NCBI GenBank assembly: GCA_040222275.1
Contig: JAVKDJ010000073.1
Coordinates: 52,481-116,480, forward strand
Length of the DNA: 64,000 nucleotides
Direction: 5' to 3'
Origin: CAXBNB01 sp040222275
Lineage (GTDB): Bacteria; Bacteroidota; Bacteroidia; Cytophagales; Cyclobacteriaceae
Part shown: positions 36,499-45,693 of the stretch, in pieces
How the letters are laid out: every line of letters begins with the position of its first letter
Numbering within the stretch: position 1 is the first letter of the stretch
Position numbers and translations under genes: made by a program
The notes under the pieces: model-generated
Told to the model about the DNA's origin: nothing
Seen by the model: only the letters and a program-made list of their open reading frames with translations
The model's database searches: none

Positions 36499-37554
36499 AT
36501 GAAAAAAACAATTTTATATTTCCTAACGATTGCTTTGGTGTTTCCATCGCTTACGCAAAAGACTAACGAGCAGAGCTGGACAGACACAGACTACCCAGAT
36601 TACATCACCAAAGTAACTGACTTTGGTGAGCGGGCAGATTGGTCTCATGATGGTAAGCGCATCCTTTTCGTAGAGCGCTCATTTGGAGATGTATATGAGT
36701 ATAACCTAGAAACAGGTAAGTACAAACCACTCACCCACCACTACTACCATGCAGGTTATGTGCGAGCACTTTACCTAAGCAATGGAGACATCCTCCTTTC
36801 TGGCGTAAAGGACTTTCCTGGCGATGACTGGCAGGAAGCCCGATTTCGGTTGGCTGAGTTGTGGGTGTTGGACAAAGATCTAAAAGGTCCACCCACCAGA
36901 CTTGGGGAGTACTGCTGGGAAGGACCTGCAGCCTCAAGAACAGACTTGAAAATCTCATGGGTGCAGCATCACGGACTTTTTCCAAAGGACAGAAGGTACT
37001 ATGAAATGTGGGTCGGTGAGCTGGACTACTCCTCTGACAAGCCGAGAATTGTGAATCAACGTGTCGTTCTCAATAATACATGGGAAGAAGTAAAAAATAT
37101 GGTGCTTGAACCGCAAAACTTCATTCCCGGAAAGGAAAATCAAATTACCGTTCAGGCCTGGCCAAACTGCGAGGTGTTTGGGCTGGACTATACCACCGGA
37201 AAATTGGTCAATTATTCCAATAACCCCGATGCATACGATGAACCGGAAGGCATTTATCCCGATGGAAAATACACACTCGTCGAATCGAGCAAACACAACT
37301 CCACGAACACCGGAGCGAACATTGACCTATGGAAGTTGAAGCTAGAGGTAAACAATCCTGAATGGGAGCGCATTACATGGTTCAATGAGGGTGGTATTTA
37401 CAAGGCATCAAACCCCGTGGTAAGCGACAATGGTAAGTACATCGCCTTTCAGGTGGCCGGAAATAATGAAGTGGCCGGAATTGGCCATGGTATCTATATC
37501 CTGGATTTGGAAAAGAGGGAAGAAGCTCTGAAAAAAGCAAAAAAGAAAAAATAG
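36499..37554 (+). CDS. Secreted TolB/WD40-like beta-propeller protein
   Basis: 351 residues with a hydrophobic N-terminal signal (MKKTILYFLTIALVFPSLTQ). Repeated blade motifs such as ERADWSHDGKRILFVERSFG, VRALYLSNGDILLSG, DEPEGIYPDGKYTLVESSKH and SNPVVSDNGKYIAFQVAG are typical of PD40/TolB-like propellers. The same fold occurs in oligogalacturonate lyases (PL22), so a lyase role is conceivable, but I see no catalytic signature I can assign. The last 15 residues are Lys-rich. It lies between a DUF1593 gene and a sulfatase gene with 35- and 21-base gaps. Confidence 0.65.
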   Translation: MKKTILYFLTIALVFPSLTQKTNEQSWTDTDYPDYITKVTDFGERADWSHDGKRILFVERSFGDVYEYNLETGKYKPLTHHYYHAGYVRALYLSNGDILLSGVKDFPGDDWQEARFRLAELWVLDKDLKGPPTRLGEYCWEGPAASRTDLKISWVQHHGLFPKDRRYYEMWVGELDYSSDKPRIVNQRVVLNNTWEEVKNMVLEPQNFIPGKENQITVQAWPNCEVFGLDYTTGKLVNYSNNPDAYDEPEGIYPDGKYTLVESSKHNSTNTGANIDLWKLKLEVNNPEWERITWFNEGGIYKASNPVVSDNGKYIAFQVAGNNEVAGIGHGIYILDLEKREEALKKAKKKK

Positions 37555-37575
37555 AATTGCAAATTATAAATTGAT

Positions 37576-39063
37576 ATGAAAAGAATAAGAAACTTTAATA
37601 TATCACTCGTTTTAGTGCTGCTTACACTGCCTATTATAGGGGTTTGTCAGAAAAATGTATTGATACTTTTCCCTGAAGACATGGGCAACCATCTGGGGTC
37701 ATTGGGAACACCCGGGATTGAAACACCTATTCTGGACAACTTTGCCCAAGCAGGCGTTCAGTTTACCGCTAACTTTTGCGCACAGCCGGTTTGTTCGCCT
37801 TCTAAGGGTGCAATATACACAGGCCGTATGCCTCATGATAATGGAATGACTGGCAATGTTCACAACCTTTCTATTGATGATCTTCCTATTCCGCCAGATG
37901 AAGATCTGTCAGATTTCCGTTTGACATCTATTAAGGAAGAAGTTCCAACACTTGTGGAAATCCTAAATCAGCAAGGATATTTCACGGCCATTACTTCCAA
38001 AACCCATGTTCAGCCAATGAGTAAGTTTCGCTTTGATTATGGTTGGGGCAGGATTGCTTCAGAAGGTATCTTTAACCCTGAGAGTTGGGATGGATTGATT
38101 CAAAATGTAAAAGAAAAAGCAGCAGGTCAAGGGTTCTTTCTTATGGCCAACACTTCATTGACTCACGCACCGTGGCAAAGAAAACTTGTAGACAATGGGA
38201 TTAGCTCCAACCCTGAAGATCGGTTGGCACCACCTACATCGGTTGATTGGAAGGAAATTCCAATACACCCTTTTTTACCAGATACGGAAGTGGCAAGGAA
38301 AGACCTGGCAAGGTATTTCGCTATGGTGGAGCTTGTAGATAGCTGGGCTGGGGTATTGCTGAAAAATCTTGAAGAATCCGGATTGTCGGACAGCACCCTG
38401 GTCATCTTTACACCCGATCACGGAATGGCCTATCAAAGAGGAAAAGTTGCCTGCTATCCGGCTGGTACCCAAGTGCCACTAATTATTGCTGGGCCAGGCG
38501 TAAAGGAAAATGTAAAAATTACCGCTCCGGTGAGTCACTTGGATTTGATGGCTACAATCCTTGAGTTTTTGGAAGTTGAAAAACCTGACATTCAACATGG
38601 TCGTTCGCTATGGCCTTTGCTACGAGGGGAGGCCGCTGAATTTTCAGATCGTAAAACAGTCATGACAGAAACCAATTCCTACTATGATGGGCGTGCCGTT
38701 TCTGATGGCAGATGGTACTATGTACGAAATTTCACCCAACCCAAACTTAAGGGCTCTGAGGGGGATCCGTGGGCCAACCCGCCTATGAATATAGATCTGT
38801 GGATGCCAGATCACAAAGTATATGACAATCAGGTCTTCTCTGAGACCATTCGTGCCAAGAATGAACATACCCTGGCGTATGAACTACTTGCCCAAATTGT
38901 AGAAGGAAGACTTCCCGAAGAAGAACTCTATGACTTAGATAATGACCCCTGGGCAGTAAATAACCTTGCTGAAAAGGACGAATACAAAAAGACCCTAAAA
39001 AAGATGCAAAAGGAACTCATTGGTTGGCAGAAAAAAACCAACGATCCGGTATTGAAAAAATAG
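37576..39063 (+). CDS. S1-type sulfatase with non-consensus motif C-S-P-S-K
   Basis: 495 residues with a Sec signal (cleavage near IGVCQ). Sulfatase layout: VLILFPEDMGNHLG (Glu-Asp at the metal site), the maturation region C73-S-P-S-K77 followed by GAIYTGRMPHDNGM, MANTSLTHAPW, and FTPDHGMAYQRGK. Lys replaces the Arg that closes the standard C-X-P-X-R signature; that Arg both guides formylglycine formation and helps hold the active site. The basic charge is kept. The neighbouring C-S-P-S-R sulfatase at 60.5 kb shares the same general style, so this may be a sister group. Whether it is active cannot be told here. Confidence 0.87.
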   Translation: MKRIRNFNISLVLVLLTLPIIGVCQKNVLILFPEDMGNHLGSLGTPGIETPILDNFAQAGVQFTANFCAQPVCSPSKGAIYTGRMPHDNGMTGNVHNLSIDDLPIPPDEDLSDFRLTSIKEEVPTLVEILNQQGYFTAITSKTHVQPMSKFRFDYGWGRIASEGIFNPESWDGLIQNVKEKAAGQGFFLMANTSLTHAPWQRKLVDNGISSNPEDRLAPPTSVDWKEIPIHPFLPDTEVARKDLARYFAMVELVDSWAGVLLKNLEESGLSDSTLVIFTPDHGMAYQRGKVACYPAGTQVPLIIAGPGVKENVKITAPVSHLDLMATILEFLEVEKPDIQHGRSLWPLLRGEAAEFSDRKTVMTETNSYYDGRAVSDGRWYYVRNFTQPKLKGSEGDPWANPPMNIDLWMPDHKVYDNQVFSETIRAKNEHTLAYELLAQIVEGRLPEEELYDLDNDPWAVNNLAEKDEYKKTLKKMQKELIGWQKKTNDPVLKK

Positions 39064-39102
39064 CTTGGTAATTAATTGGTTAACTCAATAGTTGAAAAAA
39101 AG

Positions 39103-40590
39103 TTGAAAACAAAAATTGTTTCGTTATTCGTCCTGATTCTAATATGTCACTCGTCTATTGCCCAGCCAAAACACCGCCTGATCGTACTAGCCGACATGGG
39201 CAATGAGCCCGATGAAATGCAGCAGATGACACACCTGCTGATGTACAACAATGAGATTGACATAGAAGGGTTGATTGCTGTAACAGGCATTTGGCTCAGA
39301 CCGGACTTTGACGGTCCCGCCTATCGAAAAAGGCTTCACCCTGATCTTCTTTATAAATTAATAGATGGGTACAGTGAAGTGTATGAAAACCTAAAAAAGC
39401 ATGATGATGGCTGGCATACGCCCGAATACTTGAGAGGAATTGTGCGTACCGGCCAGCAAAATTATGGCATTGACGATGTGGGGGATTGTAATTCCAGTCC
39501 GGGCTCAAAGCTTATTGTTAATGCCGTTTTAAAAGATGACCCAAGGCCACTTTATGTTGTGGTGAATGCGGGATCCAATACGTTGGCACAAGCGATTTAC
39601 GACTATAGGCAATCACATTCTGAAGAAGACCTCAGGGCTTTTATCTCCAAACTGATTGTGTATGAAAATGGGGCACAAGACGATGCTGGCGCGTGGATAT
39701 TGAAGAATTTCCCAGACATCCATTGGATTCGAAGCATAAACCAAAAAAATGCTTATGGTGGAAATACCGGAGTGGAGGCAGGAGATTCTGAAGGTTTAGG
39801 GCCATGGGTTTGGAAACCATACTCCAATTCTGTTGAAGGAGTTCATGATTGGGCCACCGAAAACATCCAAACCAATCATGGGGCGTTGGGTGCACTATAC
39901 CCCGACAGGTTTGATATAGGAAGGTTTCATTTCATTGAAGGAGGAGGCACTGTTCCCTGGATTGGACTGATTGAGCCTGATTTATACGATCCTTATCACC
40001 CGGATTGGGGTGGGTTCAGCGGTCGTTACACTTCGCAAAAGCAGGCCAATGTCTGGTCTATCTACTACCCTACCATCTCAAAACGTGAGAAAGAAGAATT
40101 CCAAGGGTTTATGGCCTATGCCGATACAAGCGACACCTGGACAGACCCCTCTGATGGAAAGACCTACAACAACATCAATACGCCTGTGCACCGTTGGCGA
40201 CAGGTCTTGTTCAACGATTTTAAATGCAGAATGGATTGGTGCGTGGCAGAGTATAAAAACGCCAATCATCCACCCGTAGCGGTACTGAATGATTTACCGG
40301 GGAATGGAATAAAATTTCTGGAAGCCGAGGCGGGCAAGACCATTCAGTTCGATGCTTCCGGATCATCCGACCCGGATGGTGACAACCTCGTTATCAAGTG
40401 GTGGGTTTACCCTGAAGCCGGAACATATACAGGTGAGATCGCCATAAAAGATCCGAACCAGCCAAAATGCTCCATACGGGTGCCGAAAGATGCATCCGGA
40501 GAAACCATCCACCTGATCCTGGAAGTAAGGGACGAAAACAAAATAGCGAGCCTCTATGATTTTCAAAGGATTGTAATCAAAACCAAATAA
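39103..40590 (+). CDS. DUF1593 nucleoside-hydrolase-like protein, copy 2
   Basis: 495 residues if read from the TTG used here, which yields a compact Sec signal (MKTKIVSLFVLILICHSSIA). There is no ATG in a suitable place, and another TTG 27 bases upstream is possible. The mature start KHRLIVLADMGNEPDEMQQM and later blocks VVVNAGSNTLAQAIYDYRQS and LIVYENGAQDDAGAWI match copy 1 closely. The C-terminus has the same Ig-like domain (FDASGSSDPDGDNLVIKWWV). The two copies flank the propeller and sulfatase genes, which suggests a segmental duplication or two related substrates. Confidence 0.85.
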   Translation: MKTKIVSLFVLILICHSSIAQPKHRLIVLADMGNEPDEMQQMTHLLMYNNEIDIEGLIAVTGIWLRPDFDGPAYRKRLHPDLLYKLIDGYSEVYENLKKHDDGWHTPEYLRGIVRTGQQNYGIDDVGDCNSSPGSKLIVNAVLKDDPRPLYVVVNAGSNTLAQAIYDYRQSHSEEDLRAFISKLIVYENGAQDDAGAWILKNFPDIHWIRSINQKNAYGGNTGVEAGDSEGLGPWVWKPYSNSVEGVHDWATENIQTNHGALGALYPDRFDIGRFHFIEGGGTVPWIGLIEPDLYDPYHPDWGGFSGRYTSQKQANVWSIYYPTISKREKEEFQGFMAYADTSDTWTDPSDGKTYNNINTPVHRWRQVLFNDFKCRMDWCVAEYKNANHPPVAVLNDLPGNGIKFLEAEAGKTIQFDASGSSDPDGDNLVIKWWVYPEAGTYTGEIAIKDPNQPKCSIRVPKDASGETIHLILEVRDENKIASLYDFQRIVIKTK

Positions 40591-40594
40591 CAAG

Positions 40595-41482
40595 ATGATG
40601 ACGAAATACCCCATTGGACATATAAGAAGAACTGTATCCTGCTTAGTGATTTTACAAACGGCCTTTTTGCTAGCAGGCTGTACTTCCAAACCAGCCGATA
40701 ACAATAAAAATTCGCTTTCTGAAAGTCGGATGGATGCGACCAGTAATGATGGATTTGTGCCACTTTTCAACGGAAAAGATTTTAATGACTGGGAGTTGCT
40801 CCTTCGTAACGGTTCTACTTCAGAAATCAAAAAGGTCTATACCATTGGTGAAGATGGTATTTTGCACTTCTTTCGGGATTTGCCCGAAAACTCGGGATCT
40901 ACGACAAGGATCAATGCTTTCCATGGCGTGATGGTAACCAAGAAAAGTTACAGCATGTATCATTTGAAATTTGAATTTAAATGGGGCAAGAAGCCGGTCA
41001 ACAATTTCCATCAATTTCAGTATGATGCCGGGGTATTTTACCAAATTGAGGAAGTAAAGGTATTTCCGATAGGATTGCAGTACCAGATCAGGTACAACCA
41101 TCTGGAGGACACGAACCATGTCGGTGACTTTTGGGCGGCAGGTACCACCATGCAATGGTATTCTGAGGACGGCAATACCTTTAAACTCCCTTCTAAAGGT
41201 GGGGTAAAACAACCTTTAAAAGAAGGCGAACATCGGGCAGTTTCAGGTGCATCATTTCATGGTCTGGATGACGAATGGAACCAATGTGAAATAATTGTAA
41301 TGGGCGATGAATACGTCATCCACAAACTCAATGGCTCAATTGTCAATATGGCTACCGACCTGCGCAATGACAAAGGGCCTATAGCTTTAGAAGCTGAAAC
41401 AGTCGAAATTTTCTGGAAAAACATTCAGATCAAAGAATTTGAAGAGCCAATTTCTATGCAAAAATTTCTAGGCGAAGGGTAA
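40595..41482 (+). CDS. DUF1080 (3-keto-disaccharide hydrolase-type) lipoprotein
   Basis: 295 residues starting 4 bases after the previous stop. The lipoprotein signal ends LLAGC (Cys 28). The mature domain is a concanavalin-like beta-sandwich of the DUF1080 type: FVPLFNGKDFNDWELLL, MYHLKFEFKWGKKP, IGLQYQIRYN, and GPIALEAETVEIFWKNIQIK at the end. Proteins of this family bind or act on sugars and are frequent in Bacteroidota and Planctomycetes glycan loci; some take part in 3-keto-sugar hydrolysis. Which role applies here is unknown. Confidence 0.82.
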   Translation: MMTKYPIGHIRRTVSCLVILQTAFLLAGCTSKPADNNKNSLSESRMDATSNDGFVPLFNGKDFNDWELLLRNGSTSEIKKVYTIGEDGILHFFRDLPENSGSTTRINAFHGVMVTKKSYSMYHLKFEFKWGKKPVNNFHQFQYDAGVFYQIEEVKVFPIGLQYQIRYNHLEDTNHVGDFWAAGTTMQWYSEDGNTFKLPSKGGVKQPLKEGEHRAVSGASFHGLDDEWNQCEIIVMGDEYVIHKLNGSIVNMATDLRNDKGPIALEAETVEIFWKNIQIKEFEEPISMQKFLGEG

Positions 41483-41546
41483 CTTTCAATTACCCAACAA
41501 AATCAAAAAGCAATACTCAAATCGTACATTTAAAAAACCAAGATTA

Positions 41547-42362
41547 ATGAAATTTCAAAAAGTCAAAAATCACCTACTCTTCAACTCATTCTGTTGCGGA
41601 ACCATCATTTTGTTACAAGCCTGCACCCCTCCCATTCCAGCCTCTAAAGCTTCTACTCCCCCTGCCAGAGGAGAAAATACTTTTTACCAATACAATATAT
41701 GGTGGGGATTTGTAAATCAGGTATTTGAAGGAAATCTCACCGTCAAAGAACTAAAGGAGAAGGGTGATATCGGACTGGGTTCGTACTCCAAACTTGATGG
41801 GGAACTGGTGATGTTGGATGGAGTACCCTACAGGGTTAGAGAAGATGGTGTAGTAGATGTGCCCTCAGATGATGAGATGGTGGCCTATGTGGATGCGGCT
41901 TTCTTTGATCCGGAAGGGTCGTTTCAAATAAAACCTACCAATTTTGATTCACTCATAGCTGAGGTGAATGAGCGACTCCCAAGCCTCAACCAATTTTACT
42001 CGTTTAGCGTGAAGGGCGAGTTTTCATATATGAAGTGCGGTGGACTGCACAAGCAGGAAAAACCATTTGAAAAAGGGCTGGATGTACTGATCCCTGAACG
42101 CCCCGTCTTCGAAAAGGAAAACATTTCAGGTACCATGGTGGGCTTCTATTGCCCGGAGTTCATAGGACATATCAATGTAGCAGGTTATCACTTTCATTTT
42201 ATTTCAGATGACAAGTCATTTGGTGGACATGTTATGGAGTTCAGTTCGGACGTGCTCACTGTAGAGTATGACCCCCTACTGGATTACCAGTTCACCCTAC
42301 CAGGGTCTTCAGAGTTTTTGAATGTGTCGCTCGATAAAGAGTTTCAGTACCAAAACAAGTAA
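41547..42362 (+). CDS. budA: Alpha-acetolactate decarboxylase, lipoprotein form
   Basis: 271 residues matching acetolactate decarboxylase, which converts acetolactate to acetoin. The metal ligands are visible as H215 and H217 in AGYHFHFISDDKSFGGHVMEF and H228 near its end; the +2/+11 spacing is the one expected for the family's zinc site. Other family blocks are LGSYSKLDGELVMLDG and KGEFSYMKCGG. Unusually, the N-terminus is a signal peptide ending in a lipobox-like LLQAC (Cys 27) and a Pro/Ser/Thr-rich linker, so the enzyme should be exported. It sits among glycan genes and just ahead of the rhamnose-oxidation block. Its substrate here may not be acetolactate (inference). Confidence 0.85.
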   Translation: MKFQKVKNHLLFNSFCCGTIILLQACTPPIPASKASTPPARGENTFYQYNIWWGFVNQVFEGNLTVKELKEKGDIGLGSYSKLDGELVMLDGVPYRVREDGVVDVPSDDEMVAYVDAAFFDPEGSFQIKPTNFDSLIAEVNERLPSLNQFYSFSVKGEFSYMKCGGLHKQEKPFEKGLDVLIPERPVFEKENISGTMVGFYCPEFIGHINVAGYHFHFISDDKSFGGHVMEFSSDVLTVEYDPLLDYQFTLPGSSEFLNVSLDKEFQYQNK

Positions 42363-42478
42363 ACTTTCACTTCTCTCCACTACCTCAGCAGGAAACAACA
42401 GGATGGTTATTAAATTATTGATCATTTACTTACTTTCAAATTTATACGCAAGCAATTGCTGACCTTACTTTTCAATCT

Positions 42479-43915
42479 TTGGAACAAGTCAACGACAAAA
42501 TACATTGGTTAAACCAACTCCAATCCGTACTGGCTTCAGGTCAGTTGCTGGTTAGCCCGAGTGAAATGGTGGCATACGAATCTGATGCACTTGGCTATAA
42601 AAGTTACAAACCTGATGCCGTTGCAATACCTGCCAATATTGACGAACTGACCGCATTAATTGAAGAAGTAAAAAGAATCAACATTCCGTGGGTGGTACGT
42701 GGTGCAGGTACATCCCTTTCAGGTGGACCGGTCGCAGCACAAAATGGCCTGGTGATTCACCTCTCCAGTTTAAAGTCGATAGAAGAAGTGAACCCTGAGG
42801 ATAAATATGTTGTCGTTCAGAGTGGGGTCACTCTAAAACAGCTCAATAGGCAGCTGGAATCTTATGATCTTTACTATCCACCAGACCCTTCTTCAGAACT
42901 AGCCTGTACACTGGGAGGGAATGTTGCCTGTAATTCCGGAGGGAGCCATTGTTTTAGATATGGTGTCACAAGCAATTATGTGCTGGGGGTTGAGGCTATA
43001 CTTGCCAACGGGTCTGTTGTCCGGTTTGGTGGGCCGGCTGGGGGTCGGGGAAATTGGAAGGCAGACTGGAAACGGTTATTTATAGGATCAGAAGGTACAC
43101 TCGGGGTATTTACCAGGTTTTGGCTTAGGGTTGTTCCCAAACCCGAAAAAGTATGGACATTCAGGGCTTCTTTTTCCCATTTTGGCCAGGCTGTAGAGGC
43201 TATAAATCAGTTGGTTTCCCACCATTCATTTCCCTCTGCTATTGAATTCATGGATCCCCGGTCTGTGAATATGGTAGAAAATAGCCCTATGTCAGCGGGT
43301 ATCCCCAAAGACTCCTATCTGATCCTGACCGAGATTGATGGCCCTACCCTATTGGTTGACTCTCGGGTAGATTCGGTTGTCGGCTTATTAAAGGCCTGTG
43401 GAAGCGTAGATGTAGCTTTCAGTGATGACCCTGAAAAACGCTCCCAACTCTGGAAAGCGCGAAAGGTAATGGGAGGGCTTATGGGACAGGTAAGTCCTAA
43501 TTTTTTGGTACAAGATGCCGTAATACCCAAAAAACACCTCAAACAAGCCCTCAGGTTTATCTACGAAATATCGGATGCCCATAACATCAGAGTTGCCACC
43601 ATCCTTCATGCCGGTGATGGCAATTTGCACCCCAATCTATTGTTTGATTCAAAGAAGCCGGAGGAATGCGATGCGGTAGAGCAAATAAGCAAGGAACTGA
43701 TGAGATTCGTAATTGACCATGATGGAACATTGTCCGGAGAGCATGGTATCGGAAACGACAAATCCCATTACACGTCAGCGTATTTTGGAAAAACTGGCAA
43801 GGACCTCCAACTTTCCATAGCATACATTTTTAACCCTACACACCGTTTAAACCCACTAAAGATTTTTCCCGAAAGGAGATTTGGGGAAAAGCATATACCC
43901 CCACAAACCAACTAA
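42479..43915 (+). CDS. glcD: FAD-linked oxidase, GlcD-like subunit
   Basis: 478 residues of the vanillyl-alcohol-oxidase/GlcD family. FAD-binding motifs: PWVVRGAGTSLSGGPVAAQN and LACTLGGNVACNSGGSHCFR, then FIGSEGTLGVFTRFWLRVVP. The C-terminal part has HAGDGNLHPNLLFD and GEHGIGNDK, typical of glycolate and D-lactate oxidases. No ATG fits; the frame opens 57 bases upstream after a stop and TTG is the only usual start codon. It has no signal peptide, so it marks the change from exported to cytoplasmic proteins. Together with GlcE and GlcF encoded two genes further on it would form a glycolate/lactate dehydrogenase feeding the respiratory chain. Confidence 0.87.
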   Translation: MEQVNDKIHWLNQLQSVLASGQLLVSPSEMVAYESDALGYKSYKPDAVAIPANIDELTALIEEVKRINIPWVVRGAGTSLSGGPVAAQNGLVIHLSSLKSIEEVNPEDKYVVVQSGVTLKQLNRQLESYDLYYPPDPSSELACTLGGNVACNSGGSHCFRYGVTSNYVLGVEAILANGSVVRFGGPAGGRGNWKADWKRLFIGSEGTLGVFTRFWLRVVPKPEKVWTFRASFSHFGQAVEAINQLVSHHSFPSAIEFMDPRSVNMVENSPMSAGIPKDSYLILTEIDGPTLLVDSRVDSVVGLLKACGSVDVAFSDDPEKRSQLWKARKVMGGLMGQVSPNFLVQDAVIPKKHLKQALRFIYEISDAHNIRVATILHAGDGNLHPNLLFDSKKPEECDAVEQISKELMRFVIDHDGTLSGEHGIGNDKSHYTSAYFGKTGKDLQLSIAYIFNPTHRLNPLKIFPERRFGEKHIPPQTN

Positions 43916-43975
43916 AAGTATAGATCCAGTCGTCATATTCACACGATTCACCACAACAAATGTAATCAACCAACG

Positions 43976-44848
43976 ATGAAGAATAGACCAATAGACTTTC
44001 CAATTGTAGATGCCCATATACACCTGTGGGACATCAATAAATTTAGTTATCCGTGGCTGGCTGATGTTCCCATCATCAACCACACTTTTGGCCTTCCCGA
44101 TTACAATAAGGCCATGGGTGCACAGCAAGTGCAAGCCATGGTTTATGTTCAGTGTGAATGTAGGCGAGACCAATCCCTCGACGAACTTAAATGGATAGAT
44201 TCCCTTGCCGACCAAGACCCACGTTTGCAAGCTATAGTACCCTGGGCCCCACTAGAATATGGGGCACTAGCCGAGCCCATACTGAGGGAGATGGCAAAAA
44301 ACCCTAGAGTGAAGGGAATACGGAGAATCATTGAATTTGAAGATGATCCCAACTTTTGCATTCAACCAGGATTTGTGAAAGGGGTTCAGCTACTTGGTGC
44401 TTTGGGGCTCCATTGCGAACTGACTATAAGCCCTGAGCATTTTCCAAATGTATTGAAACTGATGAAGCTATGCACGCAGACCAGGTTCATTTTGGATCAT
44501 TGTGGCAGTCCTAATATTGATAAAGGAGAGTTCAAACACTGGGAAGAACACATCACCGCCTTTTCGGAAGCAGGCCCGCACTACTGCAAGTTTTCAAACC
44601 TTATCTGCAATGCGAACTTGCAAAACTGGTCTCCGGATGACCTTCAGCCATACGCAGAGACCGTGCTAAACTGTTTTTCACCTGACCGGCTAATATGGGG
44701 TAGTGATTGGCCACATCTCTTGCGGGGTGCTACGATTGAAAAGTGGCTTGAAATAGCCCGGGTTTTCACAGAAAACCTCTCTATCGAAGACTTACAAAAG
44801 GTATATCGCAACAACGCTATAGATTTTTATGGATTAACAACTCACTAA
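43976..44848 (+). CDS. Amidohydrolase-family sugar lactonase (fuconolactonase/rhamnonolactonase-like)
   Basis: 290 residues, cytoplasmic, amidohydrolase-2 family (COG3618-like). The metal motif is PIVDAHIHLWD (His14, His16). Further blocks are ILDHCGSPNI and IWGSDWPHLL, with the conserved Asp. COG3618 enzymes open sugar-acid lactones such as L-fucono-1,5-lactone and L-rhamnono-1,4-lactone. With two rhamnosidases, RhaM and RhaT encoded in the same region, L-rhamnonolactone is the likely substrate, supplied by the SDR encoded 11 bases downstream. The choice of rhamnose over fucose is inference from context. Confidence 0.82.
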   Translation: MKNRPIDFPIVDAHIHLWDINKFSYPWLADVPIINHTFGLPDYNKAMGAQQVQAMVYVQCECRRDQSLDELKWIDSLADQDPRLQAIVPWAPLEYGALAEPILREMAKNPRVKGIRRIIEFEDDPNFCIQPGFVKGVQLLGALGLHCELTISPEHFPNVLKLMKLCTQTRFILDHCGSPNIDKGEFKHWEEHITAFSEAGPHYCKFSNLICNANLQNWSPDDLQPYAETVLNCFSPDRLIWGSDWPHLLRGATIEKWLEIARVFTENLSIEDLQKVYRNNAIDFYGLTTH

Positions 44849-44859
44849 ATGAAAATGAC

Positions 44860-45693
44860 ATGAATACTTCACCAGAACATAAAAGCATCCCCAACCGGTT
44901 CAAAAATAAAGTCTGTATCGTAACAGGTGGATCAGCTGGCATTGGAAAAGCCATTGTTAACGAATACTGTCAGGAAGGGGGCAAAGTACTTTTCACCGGA
45001 CTGGACAAACAAGAAGGCCTCAATTATCAAAATGAGCTGAATACATCTGGCTTTCACTCAGTATTTGTCCATGGGGACATGGGGCAGGAATCATTTTGTC
45101 AGTTGGTTGTAGATAAGACCGTGGAAGCCTTTGGAGGAGTTGATCACCTGGTCAACAACGCTTTTTCGTTTGTTGCCAAAGCCACAGATGCAACGACCGA
45201 AGATTGGAAAAGGAGCTTGTTGGTGGGGCCTGTAGCCTATGCCCACATGGCACGGTTCTGCCAACCTCATATGCATAATGGTGGTGCAATTGTCAATATG
45301 TCGAGTATTTCTGCACACATTGCACAGCCCACCCGGTGGACTTACAACGCAAGCAAAGGAGCAGTAAATCAACTCACAAAATGTCAGGCCATGGATTTGG
45401 CACCAGATAATATACGCGTAAACAGTATTGATCCCGGCTGGATTTGGACAACAGAAACAGATAAGGCCGCCAACCTTGATGGTGGTGGCAGGAAAAAGTG
45501 GGATCCTATTTGGGGGAAGTTCCATTTGCTCAGGCGCATGGGACACCCTATCGAGGTGGCTCGCGCCACATTGTTTCTTTTGAGCAATGATGCTTCTTTC
45601 ATCACCGGTACCAACTTAATGGTTGATGGCGGCTATTCGGCCATAGGCCCGGAAGGGCTTGGTGATGACACAGTAAATGCCGGCTCCTATTAA
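44860..45693 (+). CDS. SDR-family dehydrogenase, probable L-rhamnose (6-deoxysugar) 1-dehydrogenase
   Basis: 277 residues, a classical short-chain dehydrogenase. The cofactor motif TGGSAGIG spans 22-29. NNAFS follows strand 4. The catalytic Ser lies in VNMSSIS (Ser149) and Y162-N-A-S-K166 supplies Tyr and Lys. The C-terminal GTNLMVDGGYSAIGPEGLG is standard. Being next to a sugar lactonase and in a rhamnose locus, it probably oxidises L-rhamnose to the lactone with NAD(P)+. Its TAA stop overlaps the next ATG (TAATG), so it is translationally coupled to the GlcE-like gene. Confidence 0.85.
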   Translation: MNTSPEHKSIPNRFKNKVCIVTGGSAGIGKAIVNEYCQEGGKVLFTGLDKQEGLNYQNELNTSGFHSVFVHGDMGQESFCQLVVDKTVEAFGGVDHLVNNAFSFVAKATDATTEDWKRSLLVGPVAYAHMARFCQPHMHNGGAIVNMSSISAHIAQPTRWTYNASKGAVNQLTKCQAMDLAPDNIRVNSIDPGWIWTTETDKAANLDGGGRKKWDPIWGKFHLLRRMGHPIEVARATLFLLSNDASFITGTNLMVDGGYSAIGPEGLGDDTVNAGSY

